Assembly: GCA_013396635.1 (NCBI GenBank)
Contig: WBMW01004109.1
Coordinates: 120,967 to 184,966 of the forward strand
Length of the DNA: 64,000 nt
Direction of reading: 5' to 3'
DNA from: Penelope pileata
Taxonomy: Eukaryota > Chordata > Aves > Galliformes > Cracidae
A model generated the notes under the pieces. It worked only from the letters and a program-made list of their open reading frames with translations. It was not told where the DNA came from and searched no databases. Position 1 is the first letter of the stretch. Each line of letters opens with the position of its first letter. Below are positions 11,692-24,700 of this stretch, piece after piece. Made by a program: the position numbers and the translations under genes.

Positions 11692-14355
11692 AAATCATTG
11701 AAGATTTATACAGCGTTTCTGGAAGCAAATCCTCTTGCACGGAACAAGCAGGTACTGTAACATCATCTGAAGTTGCAAATTTCAATTGATTTAGTAAAAG
11801 GCACAATTGTCTCTTCTTATTGCTTTGTCTACTTATATCCCATAGCATAGAGAAAGAATGATCACATAAATAGCCACTTTATATACTCAGTTGTCTTTAG
11901 AATGCTTCTTGAAAAACCTAACTTAAGTATTTGTGTAGGGCAAAAAGAGAGGTCATTAAGCTTCAGTATAATAAATCACCCTATACAAACTAGCTAAAGT
12001 ACTTTTTTTTTTTTACAGGTTTTCAGGATTTTTCAGATACAGTGTTCATAAAAACTTTGCAATTCACAAACATTTTAGAATCTTTTTACACTGACCTGTG
12101 TTGGCATCCCTAACAGGCTTTTCCTGATTTATTTTTAAAATAAATTTATTTTGTGCTGCAAATAGATTAGAGCCCATTCTGGTGAGCAACATCCTTTAAC
12201 CTGATAAATAGAAATGAAATGAGATATTGTTCCAATCACCACTTAAACTTGTTGTGGTGGTGGACACAATGTGATTATTGTCAGCTTGACCTGAAATTGT
12301 TTCTCTAGACAATTGAAAACAAGTGCACTATTTAAATCCATATGTTATACTGGGCATCAGTGACAGCCAGGCTCAAGAAGGGTCCTTTCAAACAGCCTTA
12401 TAAGGTGAGAACAAACCTGCTTTCTCTCTCTTATGTAGCAGTTATTATCTGAACCATCTCAGCTGGAATCATAGAAGTTATAACGGGGCTAATTCAGAGA
12501 GGTAAAGGCTAGGTTGCGTAACAAGGGGGACAATTTTTGTAGCTACCATTTTCTTCTGATTAGCAGAGCTTTACATTTTGATTCTGTAAAGCTGTGATCA
12601 CACAAAGATCACCTTCTGCTTCCGCCTCTGCGTGACTGCTAGGTATATCTTCTCAGAAGAAATATGTCTATATCAAGTTCTCTTATCCTTCTCACTGTTT
12701 TCTTTCTGGTATGAAGGAGGTAGTGAGCAAAGACCACCAAAGATTATATATCAATTCTGTAATACTTAGCATTTTCCTAAAGCCACTGGCACTTAGACAT
12801 AACATAAGAATCTCTTATAAAGAAATTTGTTGTGGATTGTGTTTGCTGAGAGTGAGAGATCGAGAGAGAGGCTCCCATACCTTCACACGGAAAAAGTTTC
12901 CACATGATAACCGTGTAAGGAGAGCCAAGGCACCTGGGAAAAGCACTTGAAATCTATTTGTGCACATTGACAAAAACTGTTGCTGGGTTTATCTTTTTAA
13001 TTTTTAATTTAATTTTATTTTTTTAATATTTTGCTCTCTAAACTAACAATTACAAGGAGAGGGAGGAGATTTGAAGTGTGAAGAAAGAAAGAGAAAAATC
13101 AAGACCCAAACAGGTAAATAACTGAACTGAATATCCTCTGAACTGGTGGACAAAAGAGGGAGAGGGCTCTTTAGCATAAGGACTGGGCTGTCTGTATGTT
13201 TTCTTGCTGATGTTGCTCACAGATTTGGAGACTCGACCCTTCAAGTTGCCTTTCTCAGGTGCTCAGACGAGCACATTCTACCAACTAAAATCAAAACAAA
13301 GCCCATGCAAGGCAAAAAGAGCAAAGAGCCCGCAGAAAACTGATGAAAATGCAAAAAACACAACATGTCAGTAATGCAAGATGCTGAAGGCACCTATGCA
13401 CTCTCTCTGGCTCAGGCACTAAGATCACAGTCAGATGATTCAAGGCAGCCAAGCAGCAACAAATCATGGCTGTGGCATAATTTGCTTGTGACAAACCAAA
13501 GCTGCTAGTCATACATATTCAGCTCTCCTAGTTCATTGTATATACATTGTCACTAGACACCAACTCTTGCTTGAAGTTTGTTGTTGTTCTTTCACATTCG
13601 TATCCAGGCTCCACATATGAGAAAATATAGACACATGCAGAGCAGAAAAACAAACATAGCTGAAGAAAAGGAAAAAGTGTCAACTCCACCGACATGTCAT
13701 TCCTTTTTTGTATTACAGTAAGACATACCTACAACAGGAAATGTCTATCAAATTAATCTTTATAGATAATGTCATCTGTAAATAAAAAATGACTTAATAA
13801 AGTGTTATTACAGTGAAGATTACATGAAAATGCTAAGTTAACTAAATACACAAGAATTCCTTTTTTGCCCTCTGGTTTATCCACGATTTATGGCATTCTA
13901 TTAATGATGACTTATATTTTAGCCAGAGAAGTACAGTTTTGTCAACTTGTTTGTCTGGGGAATGAGATTCTAGTAAGTTTACTTCTTCACTTTTGTTCAG
14001 TCATTAAAGGTTAAAAATAAGATATTTAACAACTTTCTTTTTTCATGAAGTCTGTAAAGGTGAGTTATTACATAAGAAATGCAGTGATTCTCAGTCTTCT
14101 GCTTTGTGTGACAGCTATTTTCACTAACAGGCTTATCATCTGTAGAATTAGTTTAATGAGTGAAGTATATATCCAGTTACATTTATGAAGATTAAATTTC
14201 TCCCAAAATTCAGTATTGTATAGAAAATGCAAAAATCAACAAAAGGGAACTCTTAATATGGACTTGGAATTTAGAAACAATTACAAAATTAATAGTTCTG
14301 ATAGGAATTTTTATGGCTATGAGTTTTTATACAAGATCTTGTACTCCATGGAGAG

Positions 14356-14440
14356 AATAAGATCACAGAGTCACAGTGGAGTGGAAATTACCTAGGAAAT
14401 TAAGTCATCTGGTTCAATGCACATGTCAAGAAAAACAAAA
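14356..14440 (-). mobile_element. Possible highly decayed CR1 3' end
   Basis: GATCACAGAGTCACAGTGGAG.. AAGTCATCTGGTTCAATGCA resembles the antisense CR1 3' end (AATCACAGAATCACAG .. GATCATCTAGTCCAAC). It is short, has many mismatches, and could be coincidence. Confidence 0.35.
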
Positions 14441-15357
14441 CACTACCAAAGGGTCTCCTTGATACCTGTCAGATAAGATTTCCGAAATATGACTTGGAAA
14501 GAAAAAGGAAATATTTTTGTGTTGCACAGGAAATTAAGTTTGTTTATTGTTAATCAATTGTCTAATTAAATATTTTACCTTTGTCTTTAAGTTTTGTTTC
14601 ACATATCCTTAAAAGCAGAATGGCCAAGTAATAAGAAACAAAAATGTTGCTTTTAGTCCCCAGAAAAAAAAATCTTTCCCAGTGAAATGAGAACGGCCAG
14701 GAGAGATGAAAACATGGCCCAATACAAAGGTGTTCACAACATGAAATGGAAATATGAGACAAGAAGCAATTGAAAAAAATTACGTGCGTGGAAAAACAAA
14801 AGATTCATAATCTGGTTATAATATTTACACGAAAAGCACAAGAAAAAATGAAGTAGTAACCTAATATATTTGAAGCATTTTCTAGTAAAACTGATGTTCA
14901 AAGTCAACACACATATTATAATTGACTGATAGTTTAACAAGAAGCAGCAAAGCATATGAAACAGTTCAGGAAGGAATGCCATTGAAATAACAGAGCAGTA
15001 AAGAAAACTGGCCTGCTTTCATAACAATGACCTCCAAGAAGAAAATACAGTTCCTGAATGCAATTGTTTAAAGCAATGCATTCTAGAAACAAAAGAATCC
15101 TTGTCTATGCCCAACTTCAAGGATAAAGACTGGTAACAGATTCTACTTTTTGTATTAGTAAAATTGCTCTATAGACTTTCTTGAATATGATGTTAAACAA
15201 CTCCAGCACTTAACTAGACCTTTTTTGTAGCTGAAGCTGGTTAAAAATGAGTTATGCTTCTGTGTTATATAAATAACTAATAACTTTAAATTATTTGTCT
15301 CTGATGACTGAATTTGATATCCTTCAAGAAATAGTGTTTTCAAGTATGATTTGCAGC

Positions 15358-15381
15358 TTTCCTAGGAAGTTACCTAGGAAA
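15358..15381. repeat. Perfect inverted repeat, 9-bp arms
   Basis: TTTCCTAGG (15358-15366), a 6-base spacer AAGTTA, and CCTAGGAAA (15373-15381). No associated gene or element edge is visible. Confidence 0.8.
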
Positions 15382-18300
15382 GTATCTTTCTTAATTAGTG
15401 AAATAAACATGTATATTACTAAAATATGCAACATATTTCAAAAAGCAAAACGTAACCACGAGAGTTAGATGAGAGCAGATAAGAGTAGACATGGCTTTGA
15501 AAAAACAGTGCAGATTGTGAAAGTCGAACAAGAGAAAGTGATTTAAAACCGTAACTAGATGAGGTAGGATTGAAGGAAGGGGTTTCAACACTACATCCAC
15601 GCACACAGTTACAGTTATTATGCTATTACTTATTCAGCTGTACAGAGGAAGTAAAGAACTCACTTATGTTTTGAGGAATTTGCATAACCCAGTGAAATAT
15701 TTGGAGAACGCTTCAAGGTGCATTACAGTGAGATTAGCTAGTATTTCTGGATTGTCTTCAGCAGACACTGCACTTAAAAAGTTGTCCTGGAGCACAAGGC
15801 AAATAATATTTTTCAACCTTTGAAATAATATTTATCAAATAATATTTATCATATTTATTTTTATGCAACTGTTCATTACAGTCCACAACAAAATGTTTCT
15901 CTCTTCCTCTTTTTTTTTTTGTTTTTGACTGCATTGTGACATTTGTTTTCAAATTTGTCAAATATTATCTTTTAAAAAGAGATTATGTAGGACCATAACA
16001 CGTTAATATACTGAAAGTGAGGTTAATTGTAATGTTGTTAGATTGAATAAAATATTATTCAGAATTGCAATGTCAATGTTAATTGCAACATATCTGATAG
16101 TGTTAAAATACTTGAAGATAGTACGACTAAATAAAATTGGACTGACTTTGAATTAACTGATTTAAATACAAATTGAAATATATTTAGAATAAGTCTTTTC
16201 GAAACTGTATTACCAATGATACATTTCAATCTGGCATTTTTCTCTAAAATGGCTAAGTGTTGCTTTTCAAGCTTTGAATCAATTGGACTCTGTGGAGCGA
16301 TTAGTCAGAAACTAACCTTTTTGATAACAAAGTGAAATCAGAAAATAGGCAATAACTTAGTGTTCAAGTAAATTAAAAAAAGTTCTCTAACTACAGACAC
16401 TTTGAAAATTGCACCTATCCAGCAGAATAATATCTAATTTAACACAGTTACTAAAGATAAATGATTTTTCCTGATCAAATTATATCAGGATGAATAATTT
16501 TATACTATACAATTGGTGAGCTGGATAATTCAATAAGCCCATTTGCTATGGTTGGCTTCCTTTCACAAGTAGAAATTCTGTAATGAGGAAGGCAGATTTG
16601 TCAAAACAGCTGCCAAATGGCAGTAGCATAATAAAAAAAAAAAGCCCATTAATCAGAAAATTAATTAAACATTCTGTGTAAGTAAAACCTGCTGCACACT
16701 GAGAAAATGTGAATGGCCTGACAACAGCATTTGTAACAATTTATTCACTGGAGAATTGTAGGAAACAACCAATGTATTGCATCAATATACAAATACAGCT
16801 ATTCTACAGGAAGAAAAGGATTCTATTTCTAAGATCAATTGGCTAGGAAAATAATGACAGCAAATCATACATTTATATTCCTTTTCTTTCTAATTTTTGT
16901 GTAAATACTATAGGGTACTATTCCTGTTTTCTAGTCTAAAATTAAGAATACTTCTAACAAGAAAACCAGAATGTAGTTATCACATGGGCAGTGAGCATCA
17001 GGCCACTAGCATCTCTCAAAATTGACCAGTATTGTTGGATGAACTAGGACATTGTCTTATAACTTGATACCCAACAAGCTGGAGAAATATCTAATAGTTT
17101 TGGATGTTTCTGAAAGTAGTTGCAAAAGATTCCTCACAATTATTGAAACAGTTGATCTTACAGAAGGCAGAAAATACAGTATTCTTCTTCTAAGATTTGC
17201 TTCATAGTGTTTACTAGCATTTCTTATCTTTCACAAGTTTTATTTTGAAAATAATGTTGTTAACTTTTCTGAAGCTGGGTAATACCTTAACGCTTAAGCT
17301 AGCATAGTGGCCTGCTATGTCATTAAGTATTTGGATAAAGTGACTTCTGAATGTGATGGTAGGCATCAAGACAAAGATGAGTCTTTGTAGACTGTTCTCA
17401 AAAAATTGTGTGGTAATAGTTTAAAACCTAATATGGCTCTAACATTGGACTGAGCATGCAGTCAGTGCTTAATAGATTTATTTCAAATAACTTATTACTG
17501 AATGGAAGAGTTTTCTCCCTAAAACATCATATTATTTTTGGAATTAATGTAGAATTTTGAGGTCTTTGTTTCTTTGCTTTTGATAGCATAAATCTTCAAT
17601 GGATGTGGTCCACATCCATTTTGCATTGTAAAAAATGTGCCCTGTTTGTCTGTGCTGTATAACCAGAGAAGATTACAAACCAGAGTTCCAAAAGCTTCTA
17701 ATGAATTCAGATCCCTCTCTCCTCTGAAAATCAATGTGAGTAAAACAGGTAATGGCCTTAAGCACTTTCCTTGTATCTGAATAATTAAGTTTGAAATAAG
17801 TGAAAGAAGCAGTGTTCATGGCCTCCTGTGCAGTGCCTGATATTTTCAATAACACTGGGGATAATTACTTCCTTTTATATTACATTCCTTGTTTCCTTTT
17901 AGAGACAGCATCAAAAATGTAAAAGATTTATGTGGTTGAGAGGAATCTCGGGTCTGTGGTTGCTATCAAACAGAAATGCACTCTGACTTTAGGAAAGCAC
18001 CAAATTATTTCTAATAGAGTACATTTGAAATTTCCTTTCCTTTCAGCAGCATGTGTTCTTTTCCATCCTATATGTTTGATTTACTTTAACAAGAAATTTT
18101 CTGTTTATATGTGCTATATCTTGTTGGATGGATAGAATGCCTACATTTTCTGTGTATACGTAGCTAGTGAAGTAAATTGATCAAACTGTTTCTGTAGTAC
18201 CATCTTTAGAAAAGATAGATTAAATCGGAGTTACATGGAACAGGTTAAATTTTATAACAGAATGATTTTTTACTTCCTCCACATTTTGCTAAGGGAAATG

Positions 18301-18639
18301 ATTTATTCATACGTCATTAGTCCTTGAAGAGCCCATGTATATTTCCTCTGTGGAGGTCAAGATCATGCTGAAATAATGGGAAGTCACCTCTTAGTTTCTG
18401 TAGAACGTTTTATTATTACTGCAGTAACGGAATAATAGGAAATTGAAAATGAATAGTTTATTAAAAAAAAAAAATCATTGTGGAGAGAACACAGCAAACA
18501 AATCACATTAATGAGCAATAGCATTTGTGAATGTGATCCACTTGCAATATTTTAAAACTGTGTCTCCAGCTGCAGAAATAGTGTCGAAGTGAAACCATGA
18601 AAACCACTGAATCATTCATTAGCTTGCCAGAGGTAGATA

Positions 18640-18705
18640 GTGGTGAGATGGCACAGTGGGTTAATGCACATGCTTTTCAAGCTGGCATCGAGTTATGTCT
18701 AGATT
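18640..18705 (+). mobile_element. Possible tRNA-derived SINE relic
   Basis: TGGCACAGTGGG at 18649-18660 fits the pol III A box (TRGCNNAGYNGG). About 36 bases downstream GCATCGAGTTA partly fits a B box (GGTTCGANTCC). GGTTAATGCAC between them resembles a tRNA D-arm region. The spacing is shorter than in an intact tRNA and the B box is weak, so this is at most a worn SINE head. Chance similarity is possible. Confidence 0.27.
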
Positions 18706-18807
18706 TAGGTCACAAGTGAGATACATTCAGTGATATCAGCTTCCTCTCTGTGGATAATTTGTCACCTGCATCAAGATATTTTATGAATGGCAATCAGTTC
18801 CAACATT

Positions 18808-18845
18808 AAAAAAAAAAAAGAAAAGAAAAGAAAAAAAAAAAGAAA
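18808..18845 (+). repeat. A-rich (AAAAG) low-complexity tract
   Basis: A run of A with interspersed G (AAAAG units). It follows the SINE-like motif by about 100 bases and could be a retroposon tail, although no element body links the two. Confidence 0.8.
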
Positions 18846-19977
18846 AGCAGTTAGATATAGTAATAATATTGCTATCAAGATTAAGAGGCTGTGTAGACAA
18901 GGACTCTGATTCAATGTGACTGCCAACATGATGGCATGATGGCTAGCTCTTTCCAAAACCGTAGTTCCATTCAGACTCTCAAAAAAGCGACATGAAAACG
19001 CTGCCTTCCTTACAAAAAAAATATAGAAACATTTATATATTTGTTTTTAAAATAATGTTAAGTTCAAAGGAAAATCATAAAAATTATTTCATATAAACAC
19101 AATTTCACTTGGACCAAATAAATGAATCCAAGTCTTACATTTTGGAGGATAATCAAAGTAGGCATTTAAACTCTTAAGTACTAGAGACACTTAACTGGAA
19201 TACATAAATATATATGTAAGAATAAGAAACAATTTATATAGACTAAGTTACGAGTAAGAAGCTTTTGTTGTTATCATCTAGGAAATGAGTGCTCTGAATA
19301 AATAGAATACAGACTTGTTGCTACACAGGCATCCTTTGCTTCAAGGCTAAAATAAACAAAGTTGGGCTGCTGGAAAGCCAATGAAATGAAATTCATGATG
19401 CTCTCAGTTGTTCTTGTTGGCTAGAAGGTGAACATGTGGCAACTATGTGTGTGCTCAGGGTGCTTGTGGTGTGGTAATGTTTACAGGAAAAGAAGGAGAG
19501 CAGGTGGAGATGAGAAGACAGAAAACTAATGGAAATCAAGAATGTAATAAGCCTCCTGTAGCTCATATTTTAGTCCTTTATCTTTACTATATCCTCATTC
19601 CTCATTGAAGCCAAGGTGCAGCAGTGAGAAGAATAGCTTTGATGTGTAGTATGTAGACTGGAACATAAGTCACGATTTAATGACATTCATTTTCAGAAAT
19701 AGTCTGAAGTCACAGTTCTAGGTTAGCTGAATTATTTGCTTCCAGGACACTAAACAAATACATAATAGTGGTAGCTGGCTCCAAGGATCCTACACTGCGA
19801 AAGCAGTACAAATAGAATCAACATAAAACAGTCTGTAGGTTGCACCAGCATGTATTGGAAAATGTCTGTTATTGTGTAGTATTATATAAGCTTTCATTTT
19901 TATTTATTTCTTAGGAGAAAACTTTAACCTGTAAAGTTATTTTAGTTATTGTACCTTTCATTCATGCCATTTAAATA

Positions 19978-20113
19978 TAGAATCATAGAATGGTTTAGAT
20001 TGGAAGGGACCTTAGAGATCATCTTGTTCCAACCTCCCTGCAATGGGCAAGGACACCTCCCACTAGATCAGGTTGCCCAAAGCCCCACCCAGCCCGGACT
20101 TGAACACTTCCAT
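19978..20113 (-). mobile_element. Short CR1 3' end, antisense
   Basis: TAGAATCATAGAATGGTTTAG.. GGAAGGGACCTTAGAGATCATC then AGGTTGCCCAAAGCCCCA and CCGGACTTGAACACTTCC is the complement of the last about 135 bp of CR1. It is strongly 5' truncated, and the flanks are unrelated unique DNA. Confidence 0.88.
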
Positions 20114-21154
20114 GTAATTGTGTATTTGTTTATTCTGTACTCAGATGCAAAACCTCTCTTGTTTTGCATCCTGCTTATCTCTCATCATTTAACAGTCTTC
20201 TTGGAAGCTTTTAATGGCATCTAAACTAACATCAAGTTTTGCAAATTAAAAATGAAAAACAATTAAATCCATAACTTCGAGTTTATGAGCACAAAGCAAG
20301 CGCTTTATTAATTTATTTGGGAAACTTGCAATTGAATTAAAGTATTGGTAATATGTTTGTGAAAGATACATCCTTCTAGGTGGTATGCTTTTCTGTTGAA
20401 TTTCTGGCATGAAGTAGATATTTTGAAGAAATACATTGGCTTTTCTATTCATTTTTTCTTTTTTCTTAGGAAACAATTTTTTTTTTAGTTCCTTTACAAA
20501 CTGAATCAGCAGTACAATACCTTACTAAGAAAAAATCAATATAAAAACCGAAAGTGAAGAATCCATGGGATACCTCTTTCATGCTTCTCTCTGCTATGTT
20601 TCAGGCACCATTTTGGAGAATAAAATGAACTCCCAGGGTTCCTAACAAGTTCAAAGAGCAGTATAAAAACAGAAATTCCTTTTTAAATACACTACTATGC
20701 ACATTATGTATTTATTTCTATGTTCATCTATTTATTTGCAGTTATTCATACCAAGAAGTAGGTATCAGCTTTGGTTTAGGACAACTCAGTGATCACTGGG
20801 AAGAAATATATTCCTGATCTACAAATTCTGAATTGCTTTCTGAACTGATTGACACTGTTGGGAATATTAATTTTTATTTAGGAAACTAAAGCAGATGCTT
20901 TAAATAACATAGATGAGGATCTGTGTTTGTACATAAAATGTATGAATGCTAACAGACGAGTCATATGTACACTGTTTTCAAAGATATTAAACCCTTACTT
21001 TTCCCCTCTGTCTACCACCTGTAAGTTGCAAAGCAGTCTAACTAATAACTGAGAGGAGAAAGACATCACTTCCTAGACTGTGGGCTTATCAAAGTTGCCT
21101 CAATGATTTAACAAAACTTGAATACTGTTCACATTCTTTATTTTATGTACCAGT

Positions 21155-21237
21155 ATCCATATTGCTTTACAGTCCCATGAGTGCTAAACTCCAAATTAAA
21201 TGCATAGTTAAAATACTGTTTTGGAGTTTCGTAAATA
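21155..21237 (+). repeat. 83-bp direct repeat, copy A
   Basis: Runs from ATCCATATTGCTTTACAGTC to TTGGAGTTTCGTAAATA. It matches 23214-23296 without gaps at about 74 of 83 positions by eye, in the same orientation, with unrelated flanks. No known element is recognised. Confidence 0.85.
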
Positions 21238-23213
21238 TTATCTGCCAAACTGTCACCACCAAATGTGCAATAACACTGCTCTATAGCAATTACTTCAGGG
21301 TTTTGAAACATCTGGAGGAAATAAATGCTCCTGAAAGGAATGAGCTTCTCGTGTTATTGTAGAGTTAGCAAGACACAATGAAGCATCACATAAATCAAAA
21401 GGAATACAAAGAGTATGAAAATGTAATGAATTAAATTTGCCTTGACAATTTAAATTTTGGAACTTCTTAACTTCTAATTACTTATCCTTGCAATTTTAAT
21501 GTTCCTATGGCAAACAGATGACGGACAGATTTTTGTAATGATGTCTAAAATAATTATCAATTCAGTAGAAGAGTTTGATATAGATTTTTTTTATTAAGAC
21601 CTGCCTATAATATTATGTCCAGAAAAGAGAAGATTCTCAACATACCATGTTTGTCTCCATCACACCTTCCACTTTGTCCCTGATTGTATGTATAACTGTA
21701 TTTCAAAATGCCAAATACTTTGTGTCAATCTAGAATGACCATTAACTGTAAAAAATGTACCCTCTCCCTGAGATGCTTGAAGAGATGCCATGGGGGCAGC
21801 ACATCACCCACAGTGGAACAAGGCAAACAAGAAGATGTATCAACCATTGTCCTGCTTTTGGCTCGACCTGGCGTCCATGCCACAGGTCAGCTCTGAGAGG
21901 TTTACAAAACAGACAGTAGCATTGCAATTGAGAGAAGATAGGTACATGTTCGAGCGAGGGTGAACTCCTTTGCTTTTGGAAAATGCCCATCTCATAATCA
22001 TCATTCCATTCCCTCACCTCATCACTTTCTTTCCTGCTAAGGAGCCACTTTCCATTCAACTACCCCAGGTAATGAAATAGAGGAAGGCTGGGGAATTTCA
22101 ACACTGTGGGACTATATTATCTCCCCAAGCATTTGCAGATGTCCTTCAGCGATGGAGGAACTCTAAAAAGCCAGTAGGTCCTTCCATAGCAGCCTCAACT
22201 CATTTCTCTGCATCTTGCACATTCTAGCAAACCTTTTCTACAGGAAGGCACAAGGAGCAATCTTTCTGATGCACTAAGGAACACTCTCCTTCTTTGCTAC
22301 TACAGCTCTGCCTGCCCAAACTACAGCTGCTTCCACGCCCATAGTGGACTAGCTGTGCCCCTTCTCCTCAGGCTCCAAACTGAGTAGCATCCAGAGACAG
22401 CAACATCCTGCATTTCGCAGCCTTTCCACCTTAGGATGTTTCCCGTAGCAACACTCAAAATTTACATCGCTACTGGGGAAAGGTGACAAACTGAGGCTGT
22501 TGATGGCAAAGTCACTGCTTGAACAGCAACCTGGTTAGCCAGTATTTGTGAGATAAGTGGACCCTGTCTGAGAGGTGTTCCAGAAAGGGTGGTATGTAGG
22601 GAGAAGGGAATTGCCATTCCAGGAACATTGCACAAACCCGAGAATAACTGCTCAGTATGCCTATGTTACGGGGGTGACGTGGGGGAAAGGAACATGCAGC
22701 TGCAATGGAATTCACAAACTACGTGACCTGGAGTTAGGAGTTGTTTAGAGTGCTTATTTTCCATGAGGAGGGATCTGCAGAAAAGGGTGTCAAGGCAGGT
22801 GGCACCCAGCACAGAGCTGGAAGTGCCTGTGATCAGCTTCCATGAACTGCCTTGCTGGCAGCTGGGGAAGGCAGCAAAACAAAGTGCAGCAAACGGGTAA
22901 TGTTGAGGGATGCAGCAGTCAGCAGAGCAGTTCACATGGGAAGGTGTGTAAGTATTCTCTTTCCTTGGGACATGTCTGCTGCTGGTGATTGTATCTTAGT
23001 AGGATACAGGCTGGTAGTCATGCTGGGGACAATACACAGGATGGGATCTTGAAGCGCAGCTCATAAGATTTTCCTCACATTCCATCAGAGCTCCTGAGAG
23101 GAAGAACTGCAGTTAAGGCCTGATGCTTCTCCCTGGCCTTGGCAAGATGAGGCCGTCTCCCGTAGGATGTGTGCCCTGATGGATCACAGAGGTGACAGGC
23201 TCTTGAGTTTTAT

Positions 23214-23296
23214 ATCCATATTGCTTTACAGTCCTATGAGTACTAAATCCTTAATTAAATACATAGTTAAAATATTGTTTTGGAGTTTCATAAATA
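23214..23296 (+). repeat. 83-bp direct repeat, copy B
   Basis: Same-strand partner of 21155-21237. Of the nine differences, seven read C or G in copy A and T or A in copy B or the reverse transition. Copy B interrupts the GC-richer region near the CR1 relic. Confidence 0.85.
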
Positions 23297-23634
23297 GTGT
23301 CTGAGTTGCAAGCCTGAGTTGCAAGAAGAGTGCAGCAAGTTGTGCTATAAGAGAGAGGGGGAATAGGGAATCAATAGGATGCAAGTAGCAATATTGCAGG
23401 GACAAGACTTGAAGCCACAGCTTGCTGACATGATTGGATGACCAAAAGCATGGCTTAGAAAAGGATAAAACAGTGACTTGCAGAACAGGGCATCTTAGAA
23501 GCTCATGCCACATGGCAGCAGGGCAGCTACTCTCACCTCCTCTGGAAAACTCAGAATAAATAACAAGGATAGGCAGGAAAGGATAACTGGGTCAGAAGCT
23601 TCTGCTCAGTAGATCAAACCCATGAGGGAGAAAT

Positions 23635-23850
23635 GTGTATCAGGACATCCCTTTCTGCAGGAGACTGGGGCACCCACCTGCCAATCTGACAGCCAGGGAA
23701 TGTTTGATGGTTGCCTCAAGCCAAAGGCAGCATGTCATGGAGAGACTGCCAAGATTCCTAAAGCCCAGAGATTACTACCCTTCCTCATCCTCCATGAGTG
23801 CCAATGACATTACAAAGAGTGACCTGCAAAAGAGAAGCTGGAACTACTGA
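23635..23850 (+). pseudogene. CR1 ORF1 esterase-like relic
   Basis: The frame reads LGHPPANLTAR, VMERLPRFLKPRDYYP and SSSSMSANDITK. CR1 ORF1 proteins often carry a GDSL/SGNH-type esterase domain in which the DYYP..L..GTND block is typical. The window has SAND in place of GTND. The upstream serine block is not recognisable. ORF1 normally binds RNA and supports retrotransposition; this copy is decayed. Confidence 0.6.
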
Positions 23851-24489
23851 GCTCCAAGGGCTAAAGAAAAGGAGACAGGAGCTCAAGTTGTTTTCCCTCA
23901 GTTTTGCTAATGCAAGGCCAGGATGGAGGCAGGAGGAGTATCAAACAATCAGTACTTGGCTATATGGCTGATATTGCAGGCTGGGTTTCAGCTCCCATGA
24001 CCATGAAATGCTCTTTGAGCAGTTCAGAGGTTCCTGCCACGATATCTTTCCTTCTGGGCTGGCTAACCTAGCAAATTAGGGTTAAAACTTGGTATCATAG
24101 GGAGTGTTCTCTGAAGACAGGAGGCCAAAGGGTACAAGGTGAAAGCATACGTGAAGCAGAGCCCTGGGGGAGGATCTCACACTCACTTAGAGTCCAGGGG
24201 CAGACAACACATCATCTCAAGTCTGTACAGGAATACTCATGCTCTGGGGAACATAATAGAAGAAAAGCAATATTGTGCAATCCCACAGTTGCAACGCTTT
24301 TGGAATTACAGAAAATCTTTGGATTATCTCAAATGATGGGAGTCCCATGATAGACAGGTACAGGCCACACCAGAAAGATAGGGCAAAACGGGAGGAGGGC
24401 TCTCTGTAAAAGAGTTTGAGTGCACGGGTATTAAGTGTGTTCTGCAGAGTGTCTTTGTGTCCAAATGAAAGAAACTGCTCTCAAATAAG

Positions 24490-24700
24490 ACTTTGCAGTA
24501 GGTGTCTGCTATAGACCACTGGATCAGGAAGAGGTGGATGAAGCTTTCTTCAGACACTTCAAATAGGCTCCAGAACTGCTGTTCTGACAGGGACTTCAAC
24601 CACCCTAATATTTACTGGAAAGCAACAAAGCAGTATATTAGCTATGCAGATTTCTGGAGTGCATTGACAACTTCCAAAAAGGACCCCAGCATGTGTTCAT
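24490..24700 (+). pseudogene. CR1 ORF2 endonuclease relic
   Basis: The frame at 24502-24756 contains SDRDFNHPNIYWKATKQY followed by FWSALTTS, matching the CR1 endonuclease block in which GDFN is part of the apurinic-like nuclease active site (here RDFN). Just upstream the DNA reads GTGTCTGCTATAGACCAC (CVCYRP) and GATGAAGCTTTCTTCAGACA in other frames. The frames are disrupted, so no active nuclease is possible. Confidence 0.72.

Larger units (their letters stand above)
11691..19977. other. 8.3 kb of AT-rich DNA without genes
   Basis: No gene recognised. Noted items: one N at 11691; a possible very old CR1 scrap near 14356-14440; a perfect hairpin at 15358-15381; imperfect AATAATATTTATC repeats near 15820-15850; a stretch at 16500-16760 with homeodomain- and E-box-like motifs; a tRNA-promoter-like motif near 18640-18705; an A-rich AAAAG tract at about 18808-18845. 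Open frames are under 85 codons. Confidence 0.5.
20114..23599. other. Non-genic, GC rising toward the right
   Basis: AT-rich until about 21.7 kb, then GC-richer. It holds the left and right copies of an 83-bp repeat (21155-21237, 23214-23296). The part from about 22.5 kb may include the poorly preserved 5' region of the CR1 relic that is clear from 23.6 kb, but I could not align it with confidence. Small frames (up to 105 codons at 21742-22059) show no domain. Confidence 0.45.

Noticed and set aside
11709..11713. TACAG after the LTR fragment, matching TACAG just before it (11523-11527), as a target duplication
   Set aside because: The bases before the second TACAG do not look like an LTR end, and a 5-mer recurring within a short distance is likely by chance.
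12396..12405. Perfect CArG box CCTTATAAGG followed by GTGAGA, suggesting a promoter or splice donor
   Set aside because: Several CC(A/T)6GG matches are expected by chance in 64 kb of this composition, and nothing else nearby supports a promoter or exon.
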